From Pseudomonas sp. GM74 (GTDB lineage Bacteria > Pseudomonadota > Gammaproteobacteria > Pseudomonadales > Pseudomonadaceae), in assembly GCF_000282455.1 (NCBI RefSeq), contig NZ_AKJG01000037.1, forward strand, positions 19,155 through 83,154: a DNA stretch of 64,000 nucleotides, written 5' to 3'. Each line of letters opens with the position of its first letter. Positions within the stretch are counted from its first letter, which is position 1. The position numbers and the translations under genes were made by a program. Below are positions 1-9,013 of this stretch, one piece after another. The notes beneath the pieces were generated by a model, which saw only the letters and a list, made by a program, of their open reading frames with translations, was not told where the DNA came from and did no database searches.

Positions 1-752
1 CCGGCCTTGCCCGCGGCGCGCACGGCAGATACCGCACCGACCGCCATGCTGTCGTTGCCGGCCAACAGGGCCTTGGTTTGCGGGTATTCGCTGAGAATCG
101 ACGCGGCGACCTTGTTGCCCTTGTCGATCTCCCAGTCACCGGATTGCAGGGACACGACATTGATCTGCGCCGCCTCCATTGCATCCTTGAAACCCGCGGT
201 CCGCTGCTGGGCATTGGTGGTGGTGGACACACCTTCGATGATGCCGACTTCGTCACCGGCCTTCAGCTGTTTGGCCAGGTAATCCCCCACCAGCCGTGCG
301 CCCTTGCGATTGTCCGGGCCTACGAACGGAACATTGATGTTTTTGCTTTTGACGACGGCAGGGTCCAACTGGTTGTCGATGTTGATCACGGTGATACCGG
401 CATCGATGGCTTTCTTGATCACCGGGACCATGGCCTTGGAGTCAGCCGGTGCAATCACCAGTGCATTGACCTTGGCCAGGATCATCTGCTCGACGATGCG
501 TGTCTGGCCTGTGGTGTCGGTTTCATCCTTGATGCCGTTGGAGATGAGGTCGAATTCGCCGGAGTGATCTTTCTGGTAGGCCTTGGCGCCGTCTTCCATG
601 GTCAGGAAGAACTCGTTGGCCAGGGATTTCATGACCAGTGCGACTTTCGGTTTTTCTGCGGTTTCAGCAAAGGCCGAAGAGACAGGCAGTGCAGCGGATG
701 CGGCAGCCAGCATAGCGACAGCGAGAAGACGTCCAGCGAATGGCAGCTTCAT
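1..752 (-). CDS. rbsB: Ribose-type ABC transporter substrate-binding protein, 5' part
   Basis: The minus strand reads in from the window edge without a stop, so only the first 250 residues are present. The start ATG is at 752-750. A signal peptide (Lys at 2, hydrophobic core, Ala-rich cleavage region ending SSAFA near residue 29) indicates export to the periplasm. The mature part matches the periplasmic binding protein fold of RbsB-like sugar binders: MKSLANEFF near the start, then DQLDP, FVGPDNRKG and GNDSMAVGAV. The expected role is to capture ribose or a related sugar for an ABC importer whose other genes would lie to the left of the window. A LacI-type operator lies about 95 bp upstream, which supports the RbsB assignment. 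The exact sugar is inferred. Confidence 0.88.
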   Translation of the reverse strand, partial: MKLPFAGRLLAVAMLAAASAALPVSSAFAETAEKPKVALVMKSLANEFFLTMEDGAKAYQKDHSGEFDLISNGIKDETDTTGQTRIVEQMILAKVNALVIAPADSKAMVPVIKKAIDAGITVINIDNQLDPAVVKSKNINVPFVGPDNRKGARLVGDYLAKQLKAGDEVGIIEGVSTTTNAQQRTAGFKDAMEAAQINVVSLQSGDWEIDKGNKVAASILSEYPQTKALLAGNDSMAVGAVSAVRAAGKA

Positions 753-844
753 GGGTTCACTCCGATCTTATGATTATTGTGAGCAACGCTTGCGCTGGCG
801 CAAGCTTCACGGCCCGCCGCGATGAAAAGCCATCACTGGAGCCG

Positions 845-858
845 CGCAAACGTTTGCG
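845..858. promoter_or_regulatory. LacI-family (RbsR-like) operator upstream of rbsB
   Basis: CGCAAACGTTTGCG is a perfect 14-bp palindrome with the central CG step typical of LacI-family operators. It lies 93 bp before the rbsB start codon. No regulator gene is visible in the window, so the link to RbsR is inferred from the motif and the neighbour. Confidence 0.7.
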
Positions 859-945
859 TGAACCAAACTATGCGAACCCTGCCGGTATTTGTCAACGACC
901 TGAAATGCGCTTTCACAGATGTACGGCAAAAAAGCGGCATTCAAC

Positions 946-1407
946 TCATGCCGTGGTGTTGACCACCGATCCCGTGCCGGAACCCTTGGCCAGCTCCTTG
1001 ACCAGGCTCGCGCTCACTTGCAGGATGGCCCCGCTGGTGTCGGCAACCTGCCCCTGAATGGCTGCTACTGCCGTGGTCTTGGCTTGCGGGGTTGGATAGG
1101 ACGCCGCCTGGGCTTGCGCCAGTTGCTGCTGTTGCTCGCGCAATTGCTGCTGCAACTCCTTCAGACGCTTGAGCAAGACCTTCACCGCCACGCTGGTGTT
1201 ATCGCTGGTTTGCGATTCGGCCTGTGCGCCGGCGCTCTCACCCAGACCTACCGGGCCCGTCCTGACCTGGTTGCCGTCGCTTTTCTTTGCTCCCGGCGCT
1301 TGAGTAGCCGCATCGGCTGTTGCGTCGCTCAAGGCACGAAGGGTGGTGGCCGACTTGCCACCGATGGTGATGTTAGCGGCATTGGGAATGCCAACAGATA
1401 ACGACAT
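946..1407 (-). CDS. Hypothetical protein with Gln-rich coiled coil
   Basis: This 153-residue protein has no signal peptide and no enzyme motif that I recognise. Its N-terminus contains a short LSVGIPNAANITIGGKS stretch. Residues about 75-105 form a Leu/Gln-rich heptad-like segment (LLKRLKELQQQLREQQQQ) that should make a coiled coil, followed by an Ala/Thr-rich tail. The gene stands alone between rbsB and the ansB control region. It resembles small conserved Pseudomonas proteins of unknown function. The start at 1407 follows a plausible AGGAG-type ribosome binding site. No function is proposed. Confidence 0.65.
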   Translation of the reverse strand: MSLSVGIPNAANITIGGKSATTLRALSDATADAATQAPGAKKSDGNQVRTGPVGLGESAGAQAESQTSDNTSVAVKVLLKRLKELQQQLREQQQQLAQAQAASYPTPQAKTTAVAAIQGQVADTSGAILQVSASLVKELAKGSGTGSVVNTTA

Positions 1408-1519
1408 GTGAACTCCTGAAGAAAAAGATCCCTTGAAGGAGCATCGACCGGCGCGGGCGTTTCTTTAGTCGCTATCGATGATTTGACCCGTTGAAATCTT
1501 AAACAAGACCGCGATCCGT

Positions 1520-1533
1520 TTCGGAGAGCCGAA
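1520..1533. promoter_or_regulatory. AauR-type response regulator site
   Basis: TTCGGAGAGCCGAA matches exactly the TTCGG-N4-CCGAA inverted repeat described for AauR, the sigma-54-dependent response regulator for acidic amino acid use in Pseudomonas. It lies about 120 bp upstream of the candidate -24 element, a usual distance for an enhancer site. Confidence 0.7.
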
Positions 1534-1550
1534 CGCGAAAGTTAAAAGTG

Positions 1551-1564
1551 TTCGGCATTCCGGA
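1551..1564. promoter_or_regulatory. Second, imperfect AauR-type site
   Basis: TTCGGCATTCCGGA keeps the left half and spacing of the site 31 bp upstream and differs by one base in the right half. Centre-to-centre spacing is 31 bp, about three helical turns, so both sites would face the same side of the DNA. Confidence 0.5.
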
Positions 1565-1653
1565 CGCCCCGACCCCGAAACCGTTCCGGACATAAATAGC
1601 AATACCGTTACAAATCATTAACTTAGGCGTGTTTTTTCGATTCAGAGTATTAC

Positions 1654-1668
1654 TGGTACAGATCCTGC
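1654..1668 (+). promoter_or_regulatory. Candidate sigma-54 promoter for ansB
   Basis: TGGTACAGATCCTGC has the invariant GG (1655-1656) and GC (1667-1668) separated by exactly 10 bases, as sigma-54 -24/-12 elements require. The -24 part is TGGTAC instead of TGGCAC. Transcription would start about 80 bp before the ansB ATG. Confidence 0.6.
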
Positions 1669-1749
1669 TCTTCCCCTCGCACCCCCCGGCATTCAGATTC
1701 GCCCGGGGCGTATCTAGATGAACCTGCATCTGCACCGTCTCACAACTAG

Positions 1750-2850
<1,101 letters not shown>

Positions 2851-2859
2851 TTCGCCCTC

Positions 2860-2880
2860 GCCCGACCGATCCGGTCGGGC
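2860..2880 (+). terminator. Hairpin after ansB
   Basis: GCCCGACCG and CGGTCGGGC form a perfect 9-bp stem with an ATC loop, ten bases after the ansB stop. There is no T-run, so it may act as an RNA-stabilising or weak termination structure. Confidence 0.45.
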
Positions 2881-3001
2881 ACCCTGTGCGCCATTCTCCA
2901 GTCCTGGCGATTGGCGCCACTCGATCTGACAAAAAAACTCCCTGCGCCTTACACCAAATAGAACAAACCGCTGTCAGAGGATTTTCTTGATTTTTAAGCA
3001 G

Positions 3002-3030
3002 TTGCGAAATTGCCCACAGTTAAATACTGT
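3002..3030 (+). promoter_or_regulatory. Sigma-70 promoter overlapped by the LexA box
   Basis: TTGCGA (3002-3007) and TACTGT (3025-3030) are separated by 17 bases. The -10 element shares its last four bases with the LexA box, so LexA binding would block RNA polymerase. Confidence 0.5.
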
Positions 3031-3042
3031 ATGCACGTACAG
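3027..3042. promoter_or_regulatory. LexA (SOS) box
   Basis: CTGTATGCACGTACAG has the invariant CTGT-N8-ACAG form of gammaproteobacterial LexA operators. It overlaps the -10 element of a sigma-70-like promoter and lies 18 bp before the GTG start of the DUF1654 gene. Confidence 0.75.
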
Positions 3043-3060
3043 CTTAATAAGGATAATTCC

Positions 3061-3300
3061 GTGGACACTACCTCTGCCTCTCCTGACACCTATGTACGCA
3101 TGGGCCTGCGCGTTCAGAAAATCATCAACTCCCCTACCGCACAAAAAGCCAGGGCAGCACTGATCTTCCGCCTGCCTGACGAGCCGGTGGATGAATGGGA
3201 ACGCTTGCTGGAAGAAATCGACGAGAACGACAACGTCACCCTCGCCTATCGCGACGATGGCGGCGTGCAGATTTTCTGGGTTGTGCCGAAGGAAGATTGA
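3061..3300 (+). CDS. DUF1654 family protein, likely SOS-induced
   Basis: This 79-residue protein resembles the Pseudomonas DUF1654 family: a YVRMGLRVQKIINSP start, an Arg/Leu-rich middle and an acidic EEIDEND segment before a hydrophobic end. The start chosen is GTG 3061, ten bases after AAGGAT. An ATG at 3040 (MHVQ) and another start at 3010 are rejected because they lie inside the LexA box or promoter. The nuclease gene endA begins four bases after the stop, so the two are probably co-transcribed. Family function is unknown; a DNA-damage role is inferred from the operator and partner. Confidence 0.8.
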   Translation: MDTTSASPDTYVRMGLRVQKIINSPTAQKARAALIFRLPDEPVDEWERLLEEIDENDNVTLAYRDDGGVQIFWVVPKED

Positions 3301-3304
3301 GTCG

Positions 3305-3994
3305 ATGAGTGTCCGCTGGTTTGCTTTGCTGTTTCTGTTTTTTGTCATGGGCGCGCAAGCCGACGCGCCGCGCACCTTCACCGAAGCGAAAAAGGTGGCC
3401 TGGACGCTCTACGCGCCCCAGTCCACCGAGTTTTACTGTGGCTGCAAGTACACCGGTAACCGGGTGAACCTTGCCGCCTGCGGTTATGTGCCACGCAAGA
3501 ATGCCAAACGCGCAGCCCGCATCGAGTGGGAGCATATTGTTCCGGCCTGGCAAATCGGTCATCAACGCCAGTGCTGGCAAGAGGGCGGTCGCAAGAACTG
3601 CACCCGCTACGATCCGGTTTACCAGAAGGCCGAGGCTGATTTGCACAACCTGGTGCCCAGCATTGGCGAGGTCAACGGCGATCGCAGCAACTTCAGCTTT
3701 GGCTGGCTGCCCGAGCAGTCGGGGCAATATGGTTCCTGCCTGACCCAGATCGACTTCAAGGCCAAGAAAGTCATGCCCCGCCCTTCCATTCGCGGCATGA
3801 TCGCCCGGACCTACTTCTACATGAGCAAGCAGTATGGCTTGCGCCTGTCGAAACAGGATCGGCAACTGTACGACGCCTGGGACAAGACCTATCCCGTACA
3901 GGCGTGGGAGCGTCAACGCAACCAGAGCGTGGGCTGCGTCATGGGGCACGGCAACGAGTTCGTAGGCCCGGTAGACATGAAGGCCTGTGGCTGA
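3305..3994 (+). CDS. endA: DNA-specific endonuclease I
   Basis: This secreted or periplasmic nuclease of the EndA/NucM family cuts double-stranded DNA. The 229-residue protein starts with a signal peptide ending in GAQA (residues 1-19). The catalytic His-Me finger motif WEHIVPA is at about residue 77, followed by DLHNLVPSIGEVNGDRSN at about 115, the usual family signature with metal-binding Asn and His. Paired cysteines (CGC, CGY, CWQ, CTR) would form disulfides in the periplasm. The start at 3305 is preferred over upstream in-frame starts inside the DUF1654 gene because it gives a clean signal peptide. It would share the LexA-overlapped promoter, and a strong terminator follows. Confidence 0.92.
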   Translation: MSVRWFALLFLFFVMGAQADAPRTFTEAKKVAWTLYAPQSTEFYCGCKYTGNRVNLAACGYVPRKNAKRAARIEWEHIVPAWQIGHQRQCWQEGGRKNCTRYDPVYQKAEADLHNLVPSIGEVNGDRSNFSFGWLPEQSGQYGSCLTQIDFKAKKVMPRPSIRGMIARTYFYMSKQYGLRLSKQDRQLYDAWDKTYPVQAWERQRNQSVGCVMGHGNEFVGPVDMKACG

Positions 3995-4020
3995 TTCCAG
4001 AACGGGACACCTGAAACGAC

Positions 4021-4054
4021 AAAGGCCCCGGGCTAAACACCCGAGGCCTTTTTT
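4021..4054 (+). terminator. Rho-independent terminator after endA
   Basis: An AAAGGCC...GGCCTTT hairpin with inner CGGG/CCCG pairing is followed by a T6 tract. The A-run on the other side lets it also end transcription of the convergent lipoprotein gene. Confidence 0.85.
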
Positions 4055-4077
4055 GTATCTTTAGCGTCTGCGCTACG

Positions 4078-4443
4078 TTATTGAGCGGCTGGACGCTCAA
4101 GCACCAGCAATTCGATGTTCTGTTTCTTCGAGCGAGTGAGCGCCGCGCGGACTTCATCCTGCTTGGCTTCGGCCTCGGCTTTCGAACTGAACGGCCCCAT
4201 CAGGATTCGCGTATTGCCATTTTCCTTGACGACGCTGGACATGAAGCTGTGCTCGATCAGCCAGCCACTCAAATCGCTGACTGCCTGAGGGGTTTCACCT
4301 CGCACTTCAAGATCCCATTGCGGGCCGGACACTGCCGCGGGTACGGCAGCCATGGCCGGCTTTGGCTTCGGCGCATCCACACTGCCGCCCTCACCACATC
4401 CCGCCAGTGCCAACATCGCGAATACCAAGACCATTTTGCGCAC
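4078..4443 (-). CDS. SPOR-domain lipoprotein
   Basis: The 121-residue protein begins with a lipoprotein signal peptide whose lipobox LALAGC puts the acylated Cys at residue 16. A Pro/Ala-rich linker follows. Residues about 42-118 fit a SPOR domain (WDLEVRG, then GNTRILMGPFSSKAEAEAKQDEVRAA), which binds denuded septal peptidoglycan. It is therefore probably an outer-membrane lipoprotein connected with cell division or envelope turnover. It is convergent with endA and shares its terminator. A specific gene name is not justified. Confidence 0.8.
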   Translation of the reverse strand: MRKMVLVFAMLALAGCGEGGSVDAPKPKPAMAAVPAAVSGPQWDLEVRGETPQAVSDLSGWLIEHSFMSSVVKENGNTRILMGPFSSKAEAEAKQDEVRAALTRSKKQNIELLVLERPAAQ

Positions 4444-4693
4444 GGCGTTTCCCTCTAAATGCTTAAAGCGGGGATTTTAACATCCATGAATACTTCACGA
4501 GTGCCGTAAAATGGGCTCAAAACAACGAGAATCATGGTGGCGGCCTCTGTATAGTTACGCCTTGGGAATTAATGCCGCATCTGCGCGTCAGAAAGAGGCA
4601 CCCAAACCGCGAGACTTCGCACTAATCTATACATAACACCGACCTCTGCACTGTCCGAATCAGGTGCCCCACAAAGCAATCAAGGAGAAGACC

Positions 4694-4885
4694 ATGCTGA
4701 TACTCACCCGCAAAGTCGGTGAAAGCATAAACATAGGTGATGACATTACGATCACCATCCTCGGCGTAAGCGGCCAGCAAGTCAGGATCGGCATCAACGC
4801 TCCGAAGGACGTTGCAGTGCATCGTGAAGAAATCTACCAGCGCATTCAGGCCGGCCTGACCGCCCCGGAAAAGCCTCAATCCTGA
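4694..4885 (+). CDS. csrA: Carbon storage regulator CsrA/RsmA
   Basis: CsrA binds GGA motifs in mRNA leaders and controls translation of secondary-metabolism, biofilm and motility genes; in pseudomonads it works in the Gac/Rsm cascade. The 63-residue protein carries the family signature from the start: [24 protein letters not shown], then [25 protein letters not shown]. The conserved Leu4 and Arg44 that contact RNA are present. The start follows AAGGAGAAG, a near-perfect ribosome binding site. Several paralogues usually exist per genome, so rsmA, rsmE or another paralogue name cannot be chosen from sequence alone here. Confidence 0.95.
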   Translation: MLILTRKVGESINIGDDITITILGVSGQQVRIGINAPKDVAVHREEIYQRIQAGLTAPEKPQS

Positions 4886-5064
4886 ATCCTGTTGCAGTCA
4901 GTAGCCAGCCCGTTCAGTCCGCAAGCACGGCTGGCTAAAGATTCAGCACCCCATCGCCCTGCACTTTCACCCAAACCCCAGGGGCCGATACTAGCGGCAA
5001 GCCTCACTCTATTGCTGTCAGACTTTTCTGGTTTACCCAAGGGAAGGATGCGCTCACTGCTCGG

Positions 5065-5520
5065 TCAACCAAGCATCACGCCTCGCGCCATGCCCGTCGC
5101 CGCCACCACCATCAGCAGCACCAGCAGCGCCTCGATATGACTGATCCGCGCAAACAGCTTCGCACGGCCGGTATCGATCGCCACTTTACGGGCAAGCGCT
5201 ATTCGCCACTTGATCAGCGTCGCCATGGGTGCGATCTCCAGCAGCAAGATCAGGACGAACAGCGTCATCTTCAGATGAAACAGCGGCTGATGCAGGTAAT
5301 AGTCCGAGCCTTTCTCGTACCCGCCAAACGCTCGCATCCCCCCACTGATCAATAAAACGACAGCTGAAATACCCCATATATTGTCCGCCATCAGAACACT
5401 GCGCACCTCTGCGGCTCCATCGGCCAAACGCCGAAAAGCCGTGCCTCGAACCAACACGGCCCAAAATCCCAGGGCAAATGCCAGAAGATGAACCGCCGCC
5501 AGAAACCAGTGAGTCAGCAT
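5065..5520 (-). CDS. DUF2214 family inner-membrane protein
   Basis: This 151-residue protein has four predicted membrane segments, at about residues 5-24, 45-65, 83-105 and 128-148. The pattern LTHWFLAAVHLLAFALGFWAVLVRG at the start and ADNIWGISAVVLLISGGMRA in the second quarter is typical of the DUF2214 family, whose function is unknown. It is a single gene on the minus strand between csrA and the carbonic anhydrase, which reads the other way. Confidence 0.8.
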   Translation of the reverse strand: MLTHWFLAAVHLLAFALGFWAVLVRGTAFRRLADGAAEVRSVLMADNIWGISAVVLLISGGMRAFGGYEKGSDYYLHQPLFHLKMTLFVLILLLEIAPMATLIKWRIALARKVAIDTGRAKLFARISHIEALLVLLMVVAATGMARGVMLG

Positions 5521-5723
5521 CGAGAAACTCCTGCCAGGTCGAAGTTATTTGAGTCTGTCAGTAGTAGCCCATGTAATGGCTGCGTGCACGGCATCCGCGG
5601 AGGATGCCCGAAACACAATATGACAAACCAACTAGACTCCACTGCGCTGGTATCGAGCGTCAGCGACAATACCCGCCCCAACAGCAACTCACTCCCACCG
5701 CATTGAACTGAGTAAACAAAATC

Positions 5724-6476
5724 ATGTGTGAATCATGTGATTCAAGCTCTGCTTCAAACACAACGGGCCGTCGTCGTTTTCTTCAATTTGCCGGATTGAG
5801 CGCAGGCGCACTGCTGCTGACCGGCACACTGCCCGGCAAGATCATCCAGGCAGCCGAAAAAGCCTCAGCCCCACCCAAACCACAAAACGTAATCAGTCCC
5901 GACATGGCGTTGAAAAGACTGATGGAGGGCAATGCACGATATGTAGGCGGTACTTCCACGACGCACGATTTCAAGGCAGAGCGAGAGGCGCTGGTGTCCG
6001 GTCAAAATCCGTTCGTGGCCGTGCTGAGTTGCTCTGATTCAAGGATCGCCCCGGAATATGCGTTCGACACCGCGCGCGGCGATCTTTTCTCCATCCGCGT
6101 TGCGGGCAACTTCGTTACCCCGGAAGGCCTGGCCAGTCTTGAATACGGGGTTGCCGTACTGGGCGCCCCGCTGATTCTCGTCCTTGGACATGAGAGCTGC
6201 GGCGCCATCGAGGCCGGTATCAAGGCCGTCAAGGATCAGACGATTTTCCCCGGCCATATCCCGAAACTGACTGACGCACTCAAGTCGGCAGTCGAGGCAG
6301 TACTCAAGCAGCCCGGAAACCTGATGGAAAACGCCACCGTGCAAAACGTCAAGAATTCGGTAAACAGCCTGAAACAGGCCTCGCCATTGCTGACAGATGC
6401 CCAGAGTAAAGGCGTGCTGAAGATCGTGGGCGGTATCTATCGCCTGGCGAGCGGCAAGGTAGAGTTGATCGATTGA
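5724..6476 (+). CDS. Tat-exported beta-class carbonic anhydrase
   Basis: The enzyme interconverts CO2 and bicarbonate. Residues 1-43 hold a twin-arginine signal (GRRRFLQFAGLSAGA), so the folded zinc protein should be exported to the periplasm. The zinc site is clear: CSDSR at about residue 103 (Cys, catalytic Asp, Arg) and HESCGA at about 157 (His and Cys). The 250-residue length fits the family plus signal. A Cys-rich N-terminus (MCESCDSSS) precedes the twin Arg and is unusual. A hairpin terminator lies downstream. The physiological role, perhaps CO2 or pH handling, is inferred. Confidence 0.9.
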   Translation: MCESCDSSSASNTTGRRRFLQFAGLSAGALLLTGTLPGKIIQAAEKASAPPKPQNVISPDMALKRLMEGNARYVGGTSTTHDFKAEREALVSGQNPFVAVLSCSDSRIAPEYAFDTARGDLFSIRVAGNFVTPEGLASLEYGVAVLGAPLILVLGHESCGAIEAGIKAVKDQTIFPGHIPKLTDALKSAVEAVLKQPGNLMENATVQNVKNSVNSLKQASPLLTDAQSKGVLKIVGGIYRLASGKVELID

Positions 6477-6523
6477 TCCACAACGCGCACCTCCCCGGCA
6501 TCAGTGCATGACCCCGCATGCAA

Positions 6524-6549
6524 AGAGCCCAGCGCGACGGCTGGGCTCT
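6524..6549. terminator. Convergent terminator hairpin
   Basis: AGAGCCCAGC and GCTGGGCTCT form a perfect 10-bp stem with a GCGACG loop, between the carbonic anhydrase gene and the convergent small gene. T-rich sequence follows on the plus strand. Confidence 0.7.
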
Positions 6550-6551
6550 GG

Positions 6552-6746
6552 TTATCTTCGGTTTTGCATCATTTTGTCCGCGAGGGTTCTGGCCCTCTCG
6601 ATCAACAGGTTCTGCCTGTCCTCGTGGGTAGCCCCACCCACAATCGGAGCAGTCAGATTGCTTTCGGCAATCAATGCAGCGCAGAAATATCGATCCCAGA
6701 CAGCCGTGTCCACAGGTGCCGGCTTGCTCATTTGATCGGCGTTCAT
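6552..6746 (-). CDS. Small hypothetical protein (64 aa)
   Basis: This short soluble protein contains the pattern PVDTAVWDRYFCAALIAE and ends ADKMMQNRR. It has no signal peptide or membrane segment. The start follows a strong AAAGGAGC ribosome binding site and its stop abuts a hairpin, which supports expression. I recognise it only as a type of small conserved Pseudomonas protein; no function can be given. Confidence 0.6.
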   Translation of the reverse strand: MNADQMSKPAPVDTAVWDRYFCAALIAESNLTAPIVGGATHEDRQNLLIERARTLADKMMQNRR

Positions 6747-6996
6747 AGCGGCTCCTTTTGATAAGGTCGCATCGCTAGTTTACGCCTGAATGACAAAAAA
6801 TCCGGGCCATCATTCATAGCGGCTCGCCATTCGTCGCCTGCCGGAACACCACGAGGAATTCGCCCGTATCTGTGGCTTGAGGCTTGCTAAGATCGCCCGT
6901 AGCAGCGCCGTAACGACAGGTTTCTGACGCTGCAGCCATTCAATCAATGCTTAAGGACTCCAGCGATACGCTTGGTCAGTCACCGGGAGATGTAAC

Positions 6997-7203
6997 GTGT
7001 CAACGCTCAACGAAATCGCAATGAACCACGCGAGAATGGCCAAGGAAAAAGCAGAAAAGTCGACCGAACTGAGCGAGCGACACTTCCAGATAGTAGGAAA
7101 CTTCGAAGTACCGTCCATTGAAGTACAGCAGAACATCCCAATGCACCTGATCGTGGGAGCACAGGAAGGCCACCACGGCCTTGCAGCGAGCTTTGCCCTC
7201 TGA
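6997..7203 (+). CDS. Small hypothetical protein (68 aa), GTG start
   Basis: The GTG start is preceded by GGGAGA with eight-base spacing. The product is Lys/Glu-rich at the N-terminus (ARMAKEKAEKSTELSERHFQ) and then ordinary. The antisense frame of similar length lacks a ribosome binding site. Support is from codon use and the ribosome binding site only, and no family is recognised. Confidence 0.4.
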   Translation: MSTLNEIAMNHARMAKEKAEKSTELSERHFQIVGNFEVPSIEVQQNIPMHLIVGAQEGHHGLAASFAL

Positions 7204-7491
7204 CCCCTGCCGAGGCTGGCGACGATCTGAACGATTTACCCGGTAATCATCCGGCATCCGTTCAGCAATCGTCGCGCCTTGATGACCCGGCACTACTTTT
7301 CTGATCCGGGCATCTCATCTTTCCGATACCGCGAAGTGATTGCCTGCTGGATGCAAGGTTCAGCAAATAACACGCAATGACTTGTGGATTGAAAATCCAT
7401 GAACTAGACATACCCCCACAGTCAGCTTCCCCAAAGATCGGTAATGATTCTTGGTGCCTACTCACATATCCGGCATGACAAATGGAGATGC

Positions 7492-8922
7492 ATGTTCATG
7501 AAAAACCCAATACCGAAAGCCATTGGCGGCACGGTGATATTGCTGGCGTCATTCATATCCACTTTCACCCACGCAGCAGATATCACGCCCGCCGAAATGA
7601 AGGCTATCGCCACGGAAGGCTACATCTACGGCCTGCCCATCGTGATGAACTACGCGGTCATGTACGACTACGCCGTAGACAAAAACTCCGGACAGTTCAA
7701 GGCACCGCTCAACCAGATTCATAGCCTGCACCATGTCGCAACCTATATGGACACAGCTGTTATTACGCCAAACAGCGACACGCCCTATTCGATGATATTC
7801 ATGGACCTGCGCAGCGAGCCAATGGTGTTATCGGTGCCGGCGGTAGAGAAACCACGGTATTACTCGGTACAACTCATCGATGGCAATACCTACAACTACG
7901 GTTACATCGGCAGCCGCGCCACCGGCAACGAAGCTGGCGACTACATGGTAGTCGGACCCGATTGGAAGGGCGCGACGCCACCGGGCATCAAGAAGGTGTT
8001 TCGTTCCGGCACCCAATTCCCCTTCGCGATCTTTCGCACCCAACTCTTCAACCCGGCTGACCTGCCGAACGTGGTAAAGGTCCAGTCAGGGTACAAGGCA
8101 CAACCGCTATCCGCCTTTCTCAAGCAACCGGCGCCGCCTGCCGCGCCGCTGATCGACTTCCCGAAGATCAACACGGACCTCGCCAAGACCGGTTTCTTCA
8201 AGTATCTCGACTTTGCCTTGCAGTACGCCCCGGCCGCACCGGATGAAGTGGCGATCCGGGCGAAACTTGCCCGGATCGGCATTGGCGCCGGCAAGGACTT
8301 CAACTTCCAGGATCTGTCCGCGGAACAAAAGGCCGCAGTAGTTGAGGGCATGCAGGCCGGGCACGCGCAGGTCGAGGACGGGATCAAGAATCTCGGCACG
8401 AAGATCAACGGCTGGAACATTGCCGGAGCCGGCGGCGACAGCGCCTTCTACAACGGCGACTGGCTGAAGCGTGCCGCCGTCGCGCAAGCGGGCATCTATG
8501 CCAACGACGCCGAGGAAGCCACCTATCCTCTGGCCAAAACCCTGCCCGATGGCGAACTGCTTGATGGCAGCAAGCACAACTACTCCATCACCCTGCCCGC
8601 CGGACAATTTCCGCCGGTCAACGCCTTCTGGTCAGTGACCATGTACGACGGTAAATCGCAACTGCTGATCAAAAACCCGATCAATCGCTACCTCATCAAC
8701 TCGCCGATGTTGCCCGACATGAAGAAGAATGCGGACGGCTCGTTGACGCTGTATATCCAGAAGGATTCGCCCGGCGCGGACAAGGAAAGCAACTGGCTGC
8801 CCGCACCGAATGATCTGATCTACCTGGTGATGCGGCTGTATTGGCCGAAGACAGAAGCGCCTTCGATCCTGCCGCCAGGGAAGGGAACCTGGAGTCCGCC
8901 CGCGATCGTCAAAGCCAATTGA
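7492..8922 (+). CDS. Exported DUF1254/DUF1214 domain protein
   Basis: The 476-residue protein has a signal peptide ending THA at about residue 28 and two known domains: DUF1254 (about 45-170; YGLPIVMNY, ITPNSDTPYS) and DUF1214 (about 350-470; FWSVTMYDG, NRYLINSP, PKTEAPSILPPGKGTWSPP). Proteins with this pair are widespread in proteobacteria, and their biochemical role is not established. The start at 7492 lies after TGGAGA; an in-frame ATG at 7498 is the alternative. The gene is monocistronic and followed by a hairpin. The signal peptide indicates a periplasmic location. Confidence 0.85.
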   Translation: MFMKNPIPKAIGGTVILLASFISTFTHAADITPAEMKAIATEGYIYGLPIVMNYAVMYDYAVDKNSGQFKAPLNQIHSLHHVATYMDTAVITPNSDTPYSMIFMDLRSEPMVLSVPAVEKPRYYSVQLIDGNTYNYGYIGSRATGNEAGDYMVVGPDWKGATPPGIKKVFRSGTQFPFAIFRTQLFNPADLPNVVKVQSGYKAQPLSAFLKQPAPPAAPLIDFPKINTDLAKTGFFKYLDFALQYAPAAPDEVAIRAKLARIGIGAGKDFNFQDLSAEQKAAVVEGMQAGHAQVEDGIKNLGTKINGWNIAGAGGDSAFYNGDWLKRAAVAQAGIYANDAEEATYPLAKTLPDGELLDGSKHNYSITLPAGQFPPVNAFWSVTMYDGKSQLLIKNPINRYLINSPMLPDMKKNADGSLTLYIQKDSPGADKESNWLPAPNDLIYLVMRLYWPKTEAPSILPPGKGTWSPPAIVKAN

Positions 8923-8928
8923 CCGGAC

Positions 8929-8957
8929 GCAGGGTCATACGTCAACTATGACCCTGC
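8929..8957 (+). terminator. Hairpin after the DUF1254 gene
   Basis: GCAGGGTCATA and TATGACCCTGC form a perfect 11-bp stem with a 7-base loop, seven bases after the stop. No T-run follows. Confidence 0.5.
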
Positions 8958-9013
8958 AGCCCTGCTTGCAGGATTGATTACCAGCACACTGGCAAGCGAA
9001 GCCCGCGCCAAAT

